Source: Hydrogenispora ethanolica (GTDB taxonomy: Bacteria > Bacillota > UBA4882 > UBA8346). From it: a DNA stretch of 64,000 bases. The stretch lies in NCBI RefSeq assembly GCF_004340685.1, contig NZ_SLUN01000024.1, positions 27,886 to 91,885 on the forward strand. The letters are read 5' to 3'. Below the pieces are notes generated by a model. It saw only the letters and a list, made by a program, of their open reading frames with translations. It was not told where the DNA came from and did not search any database. Positions within the stretch are counted from its first letter, which is position 1. Each line of letters begins with the position of its first letter. A program made the translations under genes and the position numbers. Positions 46,621 through 56,091 of the stretch are shown one piece after another.

Positions 46621-47352
46621 TTAAACCATAGTAAGTTCCAGTTTATGCTTAACCTTTTCCCAACCAGGGAACATCGAGTCGAGTAGCTTATAAAATTCGG
46701 GGCTATGATCATGATATTTCAAGTGACACAATTCATGGATTAAAACATAATCAATACATTCCTTCGGCGCCTTGACTAGATCGGTATTGAGCGTCATTGT
46801 ACCTTTTTTAGATAAGCTCCCCCATCTTTTCTTCATCCTTTTTATCGATATTGATGGTTTGACAAGGGAAAGGTTATTAAACTTAGGCCAACAACGTTCC
46901 ATGCTCTCATTGAATTGCGAAACAGCTTTATCAAAATACCATCTATTTAATAGCTTTTGGACTATTTCCGGAGTCGGTTCATCACGACAGGTAATCTGAA
47001 AGAAACCACGGGATAACTTAACACTATCCTCATGGCCCACTAAAACCTTTAGTCGATATTGTTTCCCACAGTAGAGGTGCGTTTCACCATTCACATAACA
47101 TCGGCTTGGTGTTCTCGGGGTATATTGTTTAAAGTAGGTCAGTTGTCGAATAATCCATCTTGCTCTCTGTTTTATCTTTTTTTCAACCATTAAAATATCC
47201 GAGTCCATTGGTACCTTAACGAAAACCGTGCTATCCGGATGAACCGCAATTTCCATAGTCTTTCTTTCGCAATAAGCGAGGTTATATTCAAAGGTCCTCC
47301 GTCCATAAACAAACGGACGCTTATCCTGCTTCTGTATTGTTAACTCCATCAT
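46621..47352 (-). CDS. YgjP-like (DUF45) zinc metallopeptidase
   Basis: A 243-residue protein with the metallopeptidase motif H206-E-L-C-H210 followed by HDHSPEFY, and the preceding RWGSLS / LNTDLVKAPKECIDYVLIHE blocks typical of the family. It overlaps the end of hsdR by 4 bases (ATGA), with AGGAG 6 bases upstream inside hsdR, so it is translationally coupled. Family members are very often encoded with type I restriction systems; the role is unproven. Confidence 0.9.
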   Translation of the reverse strand: MMELTIQKQDKRPFVYGRRTFEYNLAYCERKTMEIAVHPDSTVFVKVPMDSDILMVEKKIKQRARWIIRQLTYFKQYTPRTPSRCYVNGETHLYCGKQYRLKVLVGHEDSVKLSRGFFQITCRDEPTPEIVQKLLNRWYFDKAVSQFNESMERCWPKFNNLSLVKPSISIKRMKKRWGSLSKKGTMTLNTDLVKAPKECIDYVLIHELCHLKYHDHSPEFYKLLDSMFPGWEKVKHKLELTMV

Positions 47353-50300
47353 CTGTAACTCCTATGCTTCGCCACCTGTAAGACCTTTTCTATGATTTCA
47401 TCCATTTGATTCAATGACAATTCAATACCTCTTTCTGTTTTTAACTCATCATAAAGGTAGTCATCAATCTCATTTATCGTTTGCTTCTGAGCGTCTCCAT
47501 CATCCCAAAAATTAACTTTATCATTCTTTTCCAAAATATCCTGTATCGCAATCGCTGCGTCTGCACTAATCGATTTAAGATCCGATTCACTAAGGTTATT
47601 TTGTTCTAGGAATGGTTTCAGCACTCCGTAATAAGCCATGGCATCTTCGTTGTCTGAGATTTCTTCAGGGACGTCATCATGTACCTTGTGAACAACTTTA
47701 TGCCTAACATCAACAATTTTATTTAGGTAGTCTAAGTCCGAAATTCTTTTTGCTCTGAAGTCTTCAATAGCCTGTTGGATCAGTTTTGAAAATTTTTCAT
47801 AAAAAGCCGGATCTTCATCCATTTTTTCCGTTATGACTTTTTTCATGGCATGAGCAATCATATCCGCTTTGGAGGCCGTGGTTTTCTTGATTTTATAGAC
47901 CCCTTGTTCCTCTTTCACTTGGCTAAACATTTTGTCATCAAAGATATTAACCGGCTCATTAAGTTGGATGACCTCATTGGCCTGAATATGGGTATCAAGC
48001 AGCTTTTTAATCTTTGGTTCATAATCTCTGTAATCAATCGCTTCAGCATAACGCATCTTAACAGATACCTTAAGCGACTGAAACTTCCTTAAATCCGACT
48101 TATATCTCGACAAAGTATTTTCATCCGTTTCTGATAAAAATTTGTCTGAAGAAAGGGCGATGGCTAAGTTTTTACTGAATTCGGAAAGACGACTATAAAA
48201 CTCTTCCCTCAGCTCTTCATCTGCGAGTAATATTTCATACGCCTCTTCATCATACGAACTCTTTACAGTTTTAAAAAGATCCCATAGGTCCGAATAGCGT
48301 TCCGGCAATTTTTCGATTTCACTGTTGATAGAGGTTATTGTACCGGTAAGATCGGCTTCGTCGAACCCCTCAAACGCGCTATACATGGTCAGCGCTTTGT
48401 CCAACTCTCCAAGAACACTTGCATAATCCACAATGAATCCAAATTCTTTGCCTTCATAGAGTCGGTTTACCCGCGCAATTGCCTGTAATAAAGTATGCTC
48501 TTTAAGCACCCTACACAAATAAAGAACCGTGTTTCTTGGAGCATCAAATCCAGTCAACAGCTTATCCACGACAATTAAGATCTCCGGTTCGCTGCCATGT
48601 TTGAACTGATTGATGATTTGCTTTGTATATTCTTCCTCACTGCCATAACGCTTCATCATTTTATTCCAAAACTTAACTACTTCATCAGAGACTTCCTCAT
48701 CGCTCTCGTCGTAACCCTCCCGCATGTCAGGAGGCGAGATAACAACCTCCGAGGTAACGATGCCAATTTCATTGAGATATTCGTTATATTTAAGCGCGGA
48801 AGGTTTACCCGGCGCGACCAGTTGCGCCTTAAAACCGGTTCCTTGCCAATTGGATCGGAAATGTTCACTGATATCAAATGCCCGCATGTAAATAACCTGA
48901 TCCGCTTTATTCAGCATTTCAGCCCGAGCGTACTTACGCTTAAGATCCGCTTGCTGTTCTTTGGATAGCCCTTGGGTGTGGCGTTCAAACCACAAATCGA
49001 CCGCAGTCTGATTCTGAGTCATTTCCACATGCCGTCCTTCATACAAAAGCGGAACAACCGCGCCGTCTTCTACCGCCTGGGTGATTGAGTAGTGTGGTTC
49101 AATTAGCTTGCCGAATTTTATAAAATTGTTCTTTTCTTTTTTTAACAACGGAGTTCCTGTAAATCCCAGATAACAAGCACGGGGAAACATCTGTCGCATC
49201 CGGGCGGAAAACGATCCGAACTGAGTACGATGACTTTCATCGACTAGAATAAAAATATCGGGAGAATTATCTTCATACTTTGTTACCGCATAAGCCTTGT
49301 CAAACTTATGAATAAGTGTCGTGATGATACCCGATTGTTTTTCGGCCACTAACTCCAACAGGTTTCTTCCCGATGTTGCCCGATTGGCTTCAAGTCCGCA
49401 CACGACAAAAGTATTACCAAGCTGCTTATCCAAATCATCGCGATCGGTAACCAGCACAATGCGGGGATTGACAATTTCCGGATCTAAGACCAAATTACGA
49501 ACCAGCATAACCATAGTTAGAGATTTTCCGGAGCCTTGCGTATGCCAGACAACACCACCCTTACGCGAGCCGGTATTGTCAAATTGCTTCACCCGGTTTA
49601 ACGTTGCTTTAATGACAAAATATTGCTGATAACGGGCTATTTTGCGAATTCCGCCATCAAACACAGTAAATTTCCATGACAACTCCAGCAATCGCTCTGG
49701 ACGGCATAATACATAAAAAGCTTTATCCTGCTCGGTAACAAATCGGTTTTCCTCCAATAAAGCCGGATCCATTTGAAGTGTGTCGACAATCTTGGCAATA
49801 ACCTGTTGATCCAATGGTTTGTTTACAAGTTCTTGCAGCTTATTAAATTCCTGTTCTCCTCTGTTCAAATGCGCTTCTTTCCAGACCCCCCAAAACTTTG
49901 CCGGAGTCCCCGTTGTGGCATACATGGCGCTATTCTTGTTTACCGCTAGAACCATCTGAGTATAAATGAAAAGTTTCGGAATAAAGTCATCATTCTGATT
50001 CCTGATAGACTGAGAGACTGCTTGTTCTATCTCGACTTGCGGCGCCTTACATTCAATCACGCAAAAGGGGATGCCGTTTACAAACAAAACAATATCCGGT
50101 CGCGCCGTCTCCGTACTCCGTGCGCGTTCAACACGATATTCAACGGTGACATGATAGCGGTTTCGATCCGGATTACGCCAATCGATGTAGTTCAGATTGA
50201 AACTTTTCGAATCACCTTCAATGGTCTGCTCCATGGCGGTACCAAGGGTGATCAGGTCATAAATCGCCTCGTTGGTTTTTAGCAAACCGTCATATTTTAC

Positions 50301-50549
50301 ATTTTTCAGCTTCTGAATCGCGGTCTGAATATTCTCCTCGCTGAAAAGATATTCGTTTCCTTTATACCGGATACGGTTAATTTCCTTTAATTGACTCCGC
50401 AAGATGTTTTCCAGCAGCACATTGGATGTCCTGTTCTGTCGTTCGCGAAGCGTTTCGGCAGGTGTTAAATATTCAAAGCCCATGCTGATGAGCAGCTGCA
50501 AAGCAGGGATTTGAGAAAGATGTTTTTCGTTTGTCTCAAAGTGACTCAT
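47349..50549 (-). CDS. hsdR: Type I restriction endonuclease subunit R (HsdR)
   Basis: The 1066-residue motor and nuclease subunit that translocates DNA and cuts unmethylated targets. The nuclease site shows D152, E166 and K168 (PDIVLF ... VIECKAP); Walker A is GSGKS near residue 340; the helicase motif II is LVDESHR and motif VI-like VDKLLTGFDAP lies near 655. The C-terminal 250 residues are helical and bind HsdM/HsdS. The start at 50549 has GGAGG 7 bases upstream. Reading frame intact over the full length. Confidence 0.95.
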   Translation of the reverse strand: MSHFETNEKHLSQIPALQLLISMGFEYLTPAETLRERQNRTSNVLLENILRSQLKEINRIRYKGNEYLFSEENIQTAIQKLKNVKYDGLLKTNEAIYDLITLGTAMEQTIEGDSKSFNLNYIDWRNPDRNRYHVTVEYRVERARSTETARPDIVLFVNGIPFCVIECKAPQVEIEQAVSQSIRNQNDDFIPKLFIYTQMVLAVNKNSAMYATTGTPAKFWGVWKEAHLNRGEQEFNKLQELVNKPLDQQVIAKIVDTLQMDPALLEENRFVTEQDKAFYVLCRPERLLELSWKFTVFDGGIRKIARYQQYFVIKATLNRVKQFDNTGSRKGGVVWHTQGSGKSLTMVMLVRNLVLDPEIVNPRIVLVTDRDDLDKQLGNTFVVCGLEANRATSGRNLLELVAEKQSGIITTLIHKFDKAYAVTKYEDNSPDIFILVDESHRTQFGSFSARMRQMFPRACYLGFTGTPLLKKEKNNFIKFGKLIEPHYSITQAVEDGAVVPLLYEGRHVEMTQNQTAVDLWFERHTQGLSKEQQADLKRKYARAEMLNKADQVIYMRAFDISEHFRSNWQGTGFKAQLVAPGKPSALKYNEYLNEIGIVTSEVVISPPDMREGYDESDEEVSDEVVKFWNKMMKRYGSEEEYTKQIINQFKHGSEPEILIVVDKLLTGFDAPRNTVLYLCRVLKEHTLLQAIARVNRLYEGKEFGFIVDYASVLGELDKALTMYSAFEGFDEADLTGTITSINSEIEKLPERYSDLWDLFKTVKSSYDEEAYEILLADEELREEFYSRLSEFSKNLAIALSSDKFLSETDENTLSRYKSDLRKFQSLKVSVKMRYAEAIDYRDYEPKIKKLLDTHIQANEVIQLNEPVNIFDDKMFSQVKEEQGVYKIKKTTASKADMIAHAMKKVITEKMDEDPAFYEKFSKLIQQAIEDFRAKRISDLDYLNKIVDVRHKVVHKVHDDVPEEISDNEDAMAYYGVLKPFLEQNNLSESDLKSISADAAIAIQDILEKNDKVNFWDDGDAQKQTINEIDDYLYDELKTERGIELSLNQMDEIIEKVLQVAKHRSYR

Positions 50550-50612
50550 AACTTGACCTCCAATGCATGACAATAGGATCTACAACCCGACCAACAAGGA
50601 AATATATAACAA

Positions 50613-51842
50613 TTATCTATATTTGTTAATAATTTCGAGCTTAATTCTCCATGTTCCGGTGAGCATTTTCTGCATCAACCCGCTTTTTTGAATCTTATAC
50701 TTGTCTGCCAGTTGCTTAAGGAGATCGATTTCCTCCCTTGCAGTAATTACATATTCCGCAATAGCTTTTTGAGCAGTTTCATCTACTGGCAAATGGAGTT
50801 TCTTGCTAATGAATGTTTTATTTGTAATTGCAAGCGTGTTTTTCGCCCCCTTTTGAATAAGGGAATAGAGATAGTTACGAGCCCTTGTTGGAGAGCTAAA
50901 ATAGAAATCGATCACAATTCCCAAATGAAAACTCTTAGGAGTAAACACGCCATAAAGAGGAGAAACGATAACATCCTTAGAAACATAGCTCTGCTTTACA
51001 ACTCCCAAAGGGAAATTACCAGTTGGGCTTTTGGTATAAACAATGTCACCGTAATGGGCGCAGTTATAGTTTTCCGTATTTGATGCTGAAAAGGATCTCC
51101 CTAAGTGTTCAATCTGATTCACAAGCCCTTTATGGACGGATACAGAGTAGACTTCTTCATTCCCGGTACTTTTATCACCATGCTCAATAAGTACGTCTTT
51201 CAACCTTATTGATTTCCATCCCTTATAGTTACAGGCATTCTTGCGATTAAAAAGTTCCCTACCATAAGCATCCAATCTTTGTTCCTTCGCCCTAATCAAC
51301 CGCTCGGTCTTCTCGATGGCCTCATCCCAAGTTGAAAGCAAATCGGCAATGGCTTTTTGTTCAGGAATAGGAGGAATAGCTATATTTAGGTTTTCAAGCA
51401 AATCTATATTTAACCGTCCAGTACCATGACCAGCGGAATCAACAAGACCAAGCAATTCCCTTTTTTTAGATTTAAGAAACATTAGAAGATAATTGGGATC
51501 AACATCTTTCTTTGGAATCAAAGCTTTGATATCTTGATTAAAAGCTAAATCACGACCTGCTAAACAAACAGGAACATCTTTGAATAAAGTCATACCCCTT
51601 ACCAATATTAAAAGAGAATTCTTTGGTGCTATTTTAGCATGGTTGGTCCCTTCATCTGTAAGTCGGTCGATTGAGTTTTCAAGAACTGGGACTTTGAGAT
51701 CCTTAGCAGTTATCCAGGGGAAATTACCGCCCCAATAATTATTATTATTTTTACTAGGTGTTCCCCCAGATTTCAAAACACCTGCCTCTTTTAAAGGAAT
51801 AATTTTTGTATTTTTAACTTCTCTCGAAATTTTTTCATTCAT
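50613..51842 (-). CDS. hsdS: Type I restriction-modification specificity subunit (HsdS), two target domains
   Basis: A 409-residue DNA-recognition subunit with two target recognition domains (about residues 12-160 and 205-370), each followed by a conserved helix (EQKAIADLLSTWDEAIEKTERLI and the C-terminal QKAIAEYVITAREEIDLLKQ). It fixes both methylation and cleavage sites. AAGGAG lies 8 bases upstream. Its start overlaps the stop of a 30-codon HsdM-tail-like frame, as expected if an hsdM gene once preceded it directly. Confidence 0.93.
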   Translation of the reverse strand: MNEKISREVKNTKIIPLKEAGVLKSGGTPSKNNNNYWGGNFPWITAKDLKVPVLENSIDRLTDEGTNHAKIAPKNSLLILVRGMTLFKDVPVCLAGRDLAFNQDIKALIPKKDVDPNYLLMFLKSKKRELLGLVDSAGHGTGRLNIDLLENLNIAIPPIPEQKAIADLLSTWDEAIEKTERLIRAKEQRLDAYGRELFNRKNACNYKGWKSIRLKDVLIEHGDKSTGNEEVYSVSVHKGLVNQIEHLGRSFSASNTENYNCAHYGDIVYTKSPTGNFPLGVVKQSYVSKDVIVSPLYGVFTPKSFHLGIVIDFYFSSPTRARNYLYSLIQKGAKNTLAITNKTFISKKLHLPVDETAQKAIAEYVITAREEIDLLKQLADKYKIQKSGLMQKMLTGTWRIKLEIINKYR

Positions 51843-51931
51843 CCCTGAATCTCCTTAATCTTCTCTGCAATCTTTCCAAGAACCATTGCAAGCTCATTAT
51901 CGATTTTCAATTCATACTTAGTCCTGTTCAT
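51839..51931 (-). pseudogene. Remnant of an hsdM 3' end between dinD and hsdS
   Basis: A 30-codon frame ending ELAMVLGKIAEKIKEIQG, strikingly like the C-terminus of the intact HsdM (ELAEVRAKMAEKLKEIQR). It overlaps the end of dinD by 14 bases and the start of hsdS by 3 bases. The likeness and position suggest it is the tail of an older hsdM left in place when dinD and the present hsdM arrived. Confidence 0.65.
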
Positions 51932-52787
51932 TCACAGCCCCGCCATCCGGCAGCTCACTGTCCTTAATCAACTTCTTTTCCGCCGATTTCACCCGGCGCT
52001 CCAGTTTCTTCAAGTCCTCTTCGGGCGGCAGCTCTTCCGGCTTGATCCCTCTTTCACCCAAGATATTGCGGACACTGGTATTATTCTGCACATGCTCCGA
52101 AGTGATCGCGATTTCGCCATATAAATCATGTTGTTTTACATTATAATTGGTAATCTCGGTCGCCAGATTTTTAGCGGCGATGGTTACAGTAGGTAAAAAA
52201 TCAGCTAAAGGCCGGTTCTGAGGGATATTAAGTTTATCTTTCATCTGGGCGGTGGTGTTTCCGCCAAATAAAGCGGCGTCGCCTTTCGAACGGATGCGGC
52301 CAAATCCTTTATCATCCACGCCCCGTTCATAAATATTTCTTGATAGCTCTGCTTCCGACTCCGTCAGTTTTTGACGCGCCTGAAGACGTTCGTGCAAGCG
52401 GATCCGTTCTTCTATCAGTTCCTGTTTTCGGGTTTGTAATGCAAAATAAGTTTGGGCGAAAGCAATGGTCTCCTTGCGCGGGTCGCCATTTTGAGCAATA
52501 AGGTAACAAGCATAACGGGTCAACATCACATCATCAACCGGGCGCTCAGCGCTGGAGCCGATTTTGACCATTTTGGTGACGTCAACAAAATGGTTTTTTA
52601 CTTCAGTGCCGGAATTCCGAGCAGCTTCTTTGGCTTTATCGATCACATTAAGGAAATTGCGCCAATCGCTATATTCCAATACTTCTTGCAAATCCCTGGC
52701 AAACCAATATTCAATATCAGAATCCGGAACCTGTTGAACAATGGAATTAAAGGCATTTGTCAAAACAACTATCGTATTATTGTCCAT
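51918..52787 (-). CDS. dinD: DinD-like DNA damage-inducible protein (BRO-N family)
   Basis: A 289-residue protein with an N-terminal BRO-like domain (IEYWFARDLQEVLEYSDWRNF, DVMLTRYACYLIAQNGDPRKETIAFAQTYFA) and a C-terminal half containing FGRIRSKGDAALFGGNTTAQMKDKL, as in E. coli DinD. DinD is known to inhibit RecA filament activities. It lies between hsdM (40 bp upstream) and hsdS in one transcription unit. No LexA box is visible just upstream, so here it should follow the control of the restriction operon. Confidence 0.92.
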   Translation of the reverse strand: MDNNTIVVLTNAFNSIVQQVPDSDIEYWFARDLQEVLEYSDWRNFLNVIDKAKEAARNSGTEVKNHFVDVTKMVKIGSSAERPVDDVMLTRYACYLIAQNGDPRKETIAFAQTYFALQTRKQELIEERIRLHERLQARQKLTESEAELSRNIYERGVDDKGFGRIRSKGDAALFGGNTTAQMKDKLNIPQNRPLADFLPTVTIAAKNLATEITNYNVKQHDLYGEIAITSEHVQNNTSVRNILGERGIKPEELPPEEDLKKLERRVKSAEKKLIKDSELPDGGAVNEQD

Positions 52788-52826
52788 GCTTTCGACCCCC
52801 TTATCTCAAAAGATTTTTAACCCCGT

Positions 52827-54395
52827 TTACCGTTGAATCTCCTTCAACTTCTCCGCCATCTTCGCCCTTACTTCCGCCAGTTCTTTTTCCAATTGATCTA
52901 TTTCCAACTGAACCGCATCGATATCGATCTCCGCTTCCTCTTCAAACGTATCCACATAACGCGGAATATTGAGATTGAAGTCGTTGTCCTTGATCTCCGC
53001 GAAGTCCGCGACATGGGCGTATTTCTCCACCTCAGTCCGGGCGGTGTAGGTCTCCATGACCTTTGCCAGATGCTCGTCCGAGAGCGTATTCTGGTTCTTC
53101 CCGGAGAGATACTCCCGGCTGGCATCGATGAATAAAACATCCTTACAATCTTCCCGTACTCCGCCCTTTTCCCGGGAGCGGTCAAAGACCAGGATGGCTA
53201 CTGGAATATTGGTGGTCGGAAAAAGATTGCCCGGCAGTCCGACTACCGCATCGAGCAGATTTTCCTCGATCATCTTTTGCCGGATACGCCCTTCGGCCGC
53301 TCCCCGAAAGAGCACTCCGTGAGGGACAACCACGGCAACCCGACCTTCTTTTTCTAGCGCCGTCTCTACCATATGGCTGATAAAAGCCCAATCACCTTTA
53401 CTGGCCGGTGGCACGCCGCGCCAAAACCGGTTATACTGATCGCTCTCGGCATTTTCCGCGCCCCATTTATCTAAGGAGAAGGGGGGATTGGCCACCACGC
53501 AGTTGAATCTCATGAGACGGTCGTTTTCCACCAGTAGCGGACTATTTAAGGTGTCGCACCATTCAATCCGGGCGCTGTCAAAACTATGCAGGAACATATT
53601 CATGCGGCAGAGCGCCCAGGTACTGCCATTGGATTCTTGTCCAAATAAAGCAAAGTTGCGGTCCCCAACTTGTTTAGCCGCCTGGATCAAGAGACCGCCG
53701 GAGCCGCAAGCCGGATCACAAATACGATCTCCCGGCTTGGGCCCTGCAAGTTTGGCGACTAGTTCGGTGACTTTGAGCGGGGTAAAGAACTCCCCAGCCT
53801 TTTTACCCGAATCCGAAGCAAAACGCTCAATCAAGTAGATATAGGTATTACCGATCACATCCTCAGAAACGAGACTGGGTTTCATATTAAGCTGAGGTTT
53901 GTTGAAGTCTTCCAGCAGTTGCTTTAAACGACGATTACGATCTTTGGTTTTGCCAAGATTGGCTTCACTGTTAAAATCGATATTCCGGAAAACTCCTTCG
54001 AGTTTGGTTTTGTTAGATTCTTCAATATGATCGAGAACAATATTGATTAACTCACCGATGTTTGCCGCCGATCTACGGTCATAAAGGCTATAATAGGTAG
54101 CAGGAAACTCATCCAACATAACCTCTGCACCGGTTTTTTCGTTTTTTTCAGTCAGTTTAACCAACGGAAGAACAAAACGTTCACGCTCAAGTTTACGGCG
54201 GATGCGGGCGTCATCATCCCCGTACTGTTCTTGGTAGGCTTCGTAATGATCCTGCCATATATCAGAGATGTATTTTAGAAACAACATCACCAGGATGTAG
54301 TCTTTATACTGTGCCGGGTCAATAACTCCTCTGAAAGTGTCACACGCCGCCCATGCCGCGTTATTAATATCTTTCTGATCGATCATACCGCTCAT
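52827..54395 (-). CDS. hsdM: Type I restriction-modification methyltransferase subunit (HsdM)
   Basis: A 522-residue adenine-N6 methyltransferase. The N-terminal helical domain spans residues 5-150; SAM motif I is DPACGSGG at about 227-234 and catalytic motif IV is NPPF at about 303-306. The C-terminus is a charged coiled coil that contacts HsdS. The start at 54395 has AAGGAG 12 bases upstream, a little far. It lies 7 bp after the half-size specificity gene and before dinD. Confidence 0.94.
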   Translation of the reverse strand: MSGMIDQKDINNAAWAACDTFRGVIDPAQYKDYILVMLFLKYISDIWQDHYEAYQEQYGDDDARIRRKLERERFVLPLVKLTEKNEKTGAEVMLDEFPATYYSLYDRRSAANIGELINIVLDHIEESNKTKLEGVFRNIDFNSEANLGKTKDRNRRLKQLLEDFNKPQLNMKPSLVSEDVIGNTYIYLIERFASDSGKKAGEFFTPLKVTELVAKLAGPKPGDRICDPACGSGGLLIQAAKQVGDRNFALFGQESNGSTWALCRMNMFLHSFDSARIEWCDTLNSPLLVENDRLMRFNCVVANPPFSLDKWGAENAESDQYNRFWRGVPPASKGDWAFISHMVETALEKEGRVAVVVPHGVLFRGAAEGRIRQKMIEENLLDAVVGLPGNLFPTTNIPVAILVFDRSREKGGVREDCKDVLFIDASREYLSGKNQNTLSDEHLAKVMETYTARTEVEKYAHVADFAEIKDNDFNLNIPRYVDTFEEEAEIDIDAVQLEIDQLEKELAEVRAKMAEKLKEIQR

Positions 54396-54402
54396 GATTT
54401 GT

Positions 54403-54996
54403 TTATTCTCCTTTTGCAAACTGCATTAATTGTACTGAAATAAACTGCTTTCTCTTTTCAGCCAACCTGTGTAGAAGAGTCAATTCCCGTTCGGATAATG
54501 AGGCAAGCTCAATGATATTTTTTTGTTGTTCCAAGGTAGGCAATGGTATCTCCAGCTCCTCTATTGCCTCCTTGCTAATCATTTTCTGAGACGTTCCCAT
54601 GGCTCTGCTGGTTAAAAAAATCTGTGCGTCACGCTGACTAATGTACCAATTCAGGAATTCTGGCAGAATCTTATCCGGCTTCATGATTCTAATTCGTAAT
54701 AATGGCGCGGCCACAACAGCCATTCCCGGATCGGCGAGAAGAACCGCGGCTGTCGTTGCTTGGCCACGCGACCTAAATATTAAATCTCCTTTTCGTACGA
54801 GGTGGTGTTCTTTAATCCCCTCCATATCAATTTTCATCAATTCGTCACAGCCAACTGTATTATTGTCCAAAAGATTCTTCATTTGGATGACTGCCATCCC
54901 ACCAGCTTTTGAAGCTTCGAGTCGGGTTCTAAACGAATACCCCATTTGGACGGTTGCTAGCTTTTTTAACATTACTTTCACAGCATCACCAACCAT
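54403..54996 (-). CDS. Half-size type I specificity subunit (single target domain)
   Basis: A 197-residue protein with one target recognition domain (residues 10-150, FRTRLEASKAGGMAVIQMKNL, LVRKGDLIFRSRGQATTA) and one conserved helix (EQQKNIIELASLSERELTLLHRLAEKRKQFI). Two copies would be needed to make a normal specificity unit, giving a palindromic target, or it may swap with the full HsdS. No repeat or recombinase for shuffling is adjacent. The start is uncertain: ATG at 54996 lacks a site, ATG at 54972 is also weak. It is the first gene of the operon. Confidence 0.85.
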   Translation of the reverse strand: MVGDAVKVMLKKLATVQMGYSFRTRLEASKAGGMAVIQMKNLLDNNTVGCDELMKIDMEGIKEHHLVRKGDLIFRSRGQATTAAVLLADPGMAVVAAPLLRIRIMKPDKILPEFLNWYISQRDAQIFLTSRAMGTSQKMISKEAIEELEIPLPTLEQQKNIIELASLSERELTLLHRLAEKRKQFISVQLMQFAKGE

Positions 54997-55010
54997 TTAC
55001 AGAAACTATG

Positions 55011-55025
55011 TTACTGTAATAGTAA
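55011..55025. promoter_or_regulatory. Small dyad upstream of the restriction operon
   Basis: TTACTGTAATAGTAA is an inverted repeat (TTACT / AGTAA) 15 bases upstream of the first gene of the restriction operon. It could be an operator; the XRE regulators nearby are candidate binders, but nothing links them directly. Confidence 0.3.
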
Positions 55026-55128
55026 ATCTTGATAATAAAAAAGTCAAGATGAATTTGGCAGTAATATCGTTTCTGTATTTCTTATGAAAACTTAAAACCC
55101 GTATAGGAGTTTATAAGTTTTAATCCTA

Positions 55129-55257
55129 AAAGCCATGTGATAAAGTCCTCAAATTCGGAAATCACTCTTTCAAAGGATAAAAATTTGACTTTATCACTTG
55201 CTTCTCTGAGCTTTTGTGTTCACCCTGGCCTTCGGACAGGGTTTATTACAACGCTTC
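55129..55257. mobile_element. Family A MITE, copy 4 (129 bp, reverse orientation)
   Basis: Starts AAAGCCATGTGATAAAGTC, ends ATTACAACGCTTC, flanked by TA at 55127-55128 and 55258-55259. Upstream of the restriction operon, between it and the second 63-bp cassette. Confidence 0.85.
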
Positions 55258-55359
55258 TAAATAAGTCGAATTAAATTTCTATGATGCATCTGTCCCGTAA
55301 GTCTTCCATGATGGATAAATTAAGGAATTGAATTCAATTTATTACCGCTGTAATAGGAT

Positions 55360-55824
55360 TTTAGCCGCACTTCCCCGACTTATCCACAGCCAAAACCGTT
55401 AACCACGTTAAACGGATCCATTTATCCACAAAAATAGGTCGCTCATCACAAAAAGAGCTTGCTGAGTGACTGAGCAAGCTCTTTTATTCACAAAACCAGC
55501 TCGCTCATCCACAAAAAGAGCTTGCTGAACGACTGAGCGAGCTCTCTTATTCACAAAACCAGCTCGCTCATCCACAAAAAGAGCTTGCTGAGCGACTGAG
55601 CGAGCTCTCTTATTCACAAAACCAGCTCGCTCATCCACAAAAAGAGCTTGCTGAACGACTGAGTGAGCTCTCTCAATCACCCAAAGAGATCCATGATTTA
55701 CAAAATAAGCCTCTTTCAGCTCCTCAACCCGGTCACGTATCCTTAAAACGACGCCAAAAGAAAAGAGAGTTCTTCCCTTTGAGCTCTCTGCAATCACGCG
55801 GCGCTAGCAGCTTTGAAACTTTCA
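55360..55824. repeat. 63-bp tandem repeat cassette, copy 2 (leader, 4 units, trailer)
   Basis: Same leader (TTTAGCCGCACTTCCCCGAC...) and trailer as the cassette at 13915, but four units (GAGCTT at 55455, 55518, 55581, 55644). Exact TTATCCACA boxes at about 55379 and 55421; the unit boxes are TCATCCACA. The first unit has lost one base and carries a TGA in the frame that is open in copy 1. The trailer hairpin GAGAGTTC / GAGCTCTC lies near 55764-55786. Confidence 0.9.
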
Positions 55825-55884
55825 TCTCTTTGAACGGCGCGGGCCAAAAGCCGCCGGCATTCCCGGTTCCATGGCGCCGGACTG

Positions 55885-56073
55885 TCAGCGCCAGCCTTCT
55901 GCCGCGACCCGCCGGTGATATTCATTCAGCAAACCATCCAATTCGATACTGGCGTCTAAAACCTCGGGATCGGTATAACCTTTTTCATTCCGCAGTTGCT
56001 GCATCCGGTCACGGAGAAGCTCGATCTGTTCGTAGAGCATTCGTAATGAAATTGTATCCATATCGATGGACAT
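55885..56073 (-). CDS. Spo0E-like aspartyl-phosphate phosphatase
   Basis: A 62-residue helical hairpin protein with the Spo0E family pattern: LYEQIELLRDRMQQL, then DPEVLDASIELDGLLNEYHR, where the S-x-x-L-D signature is SIELD. Family members dephosphorylate Spo0A and delay sporulation. The start is uncertain: ATG at 56073 has GAGG 12 bases upstream, ATG at 56061 has AAGGA 11 bases upstream. Its presence suggests an endospore-forming lineage, though Spo0E-like proteins also occur in non-sporing relatives. Confidence 0.8.
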   Translation of the reverse strand: MSIDMDTISLRMLYEQIELLRDRMQQLRNEKGYTDPEVLDASIELDGLLNEYHRRVAAEGWR

Positions 56074-56091
56074 CCTTGGTTGATACCTCAA

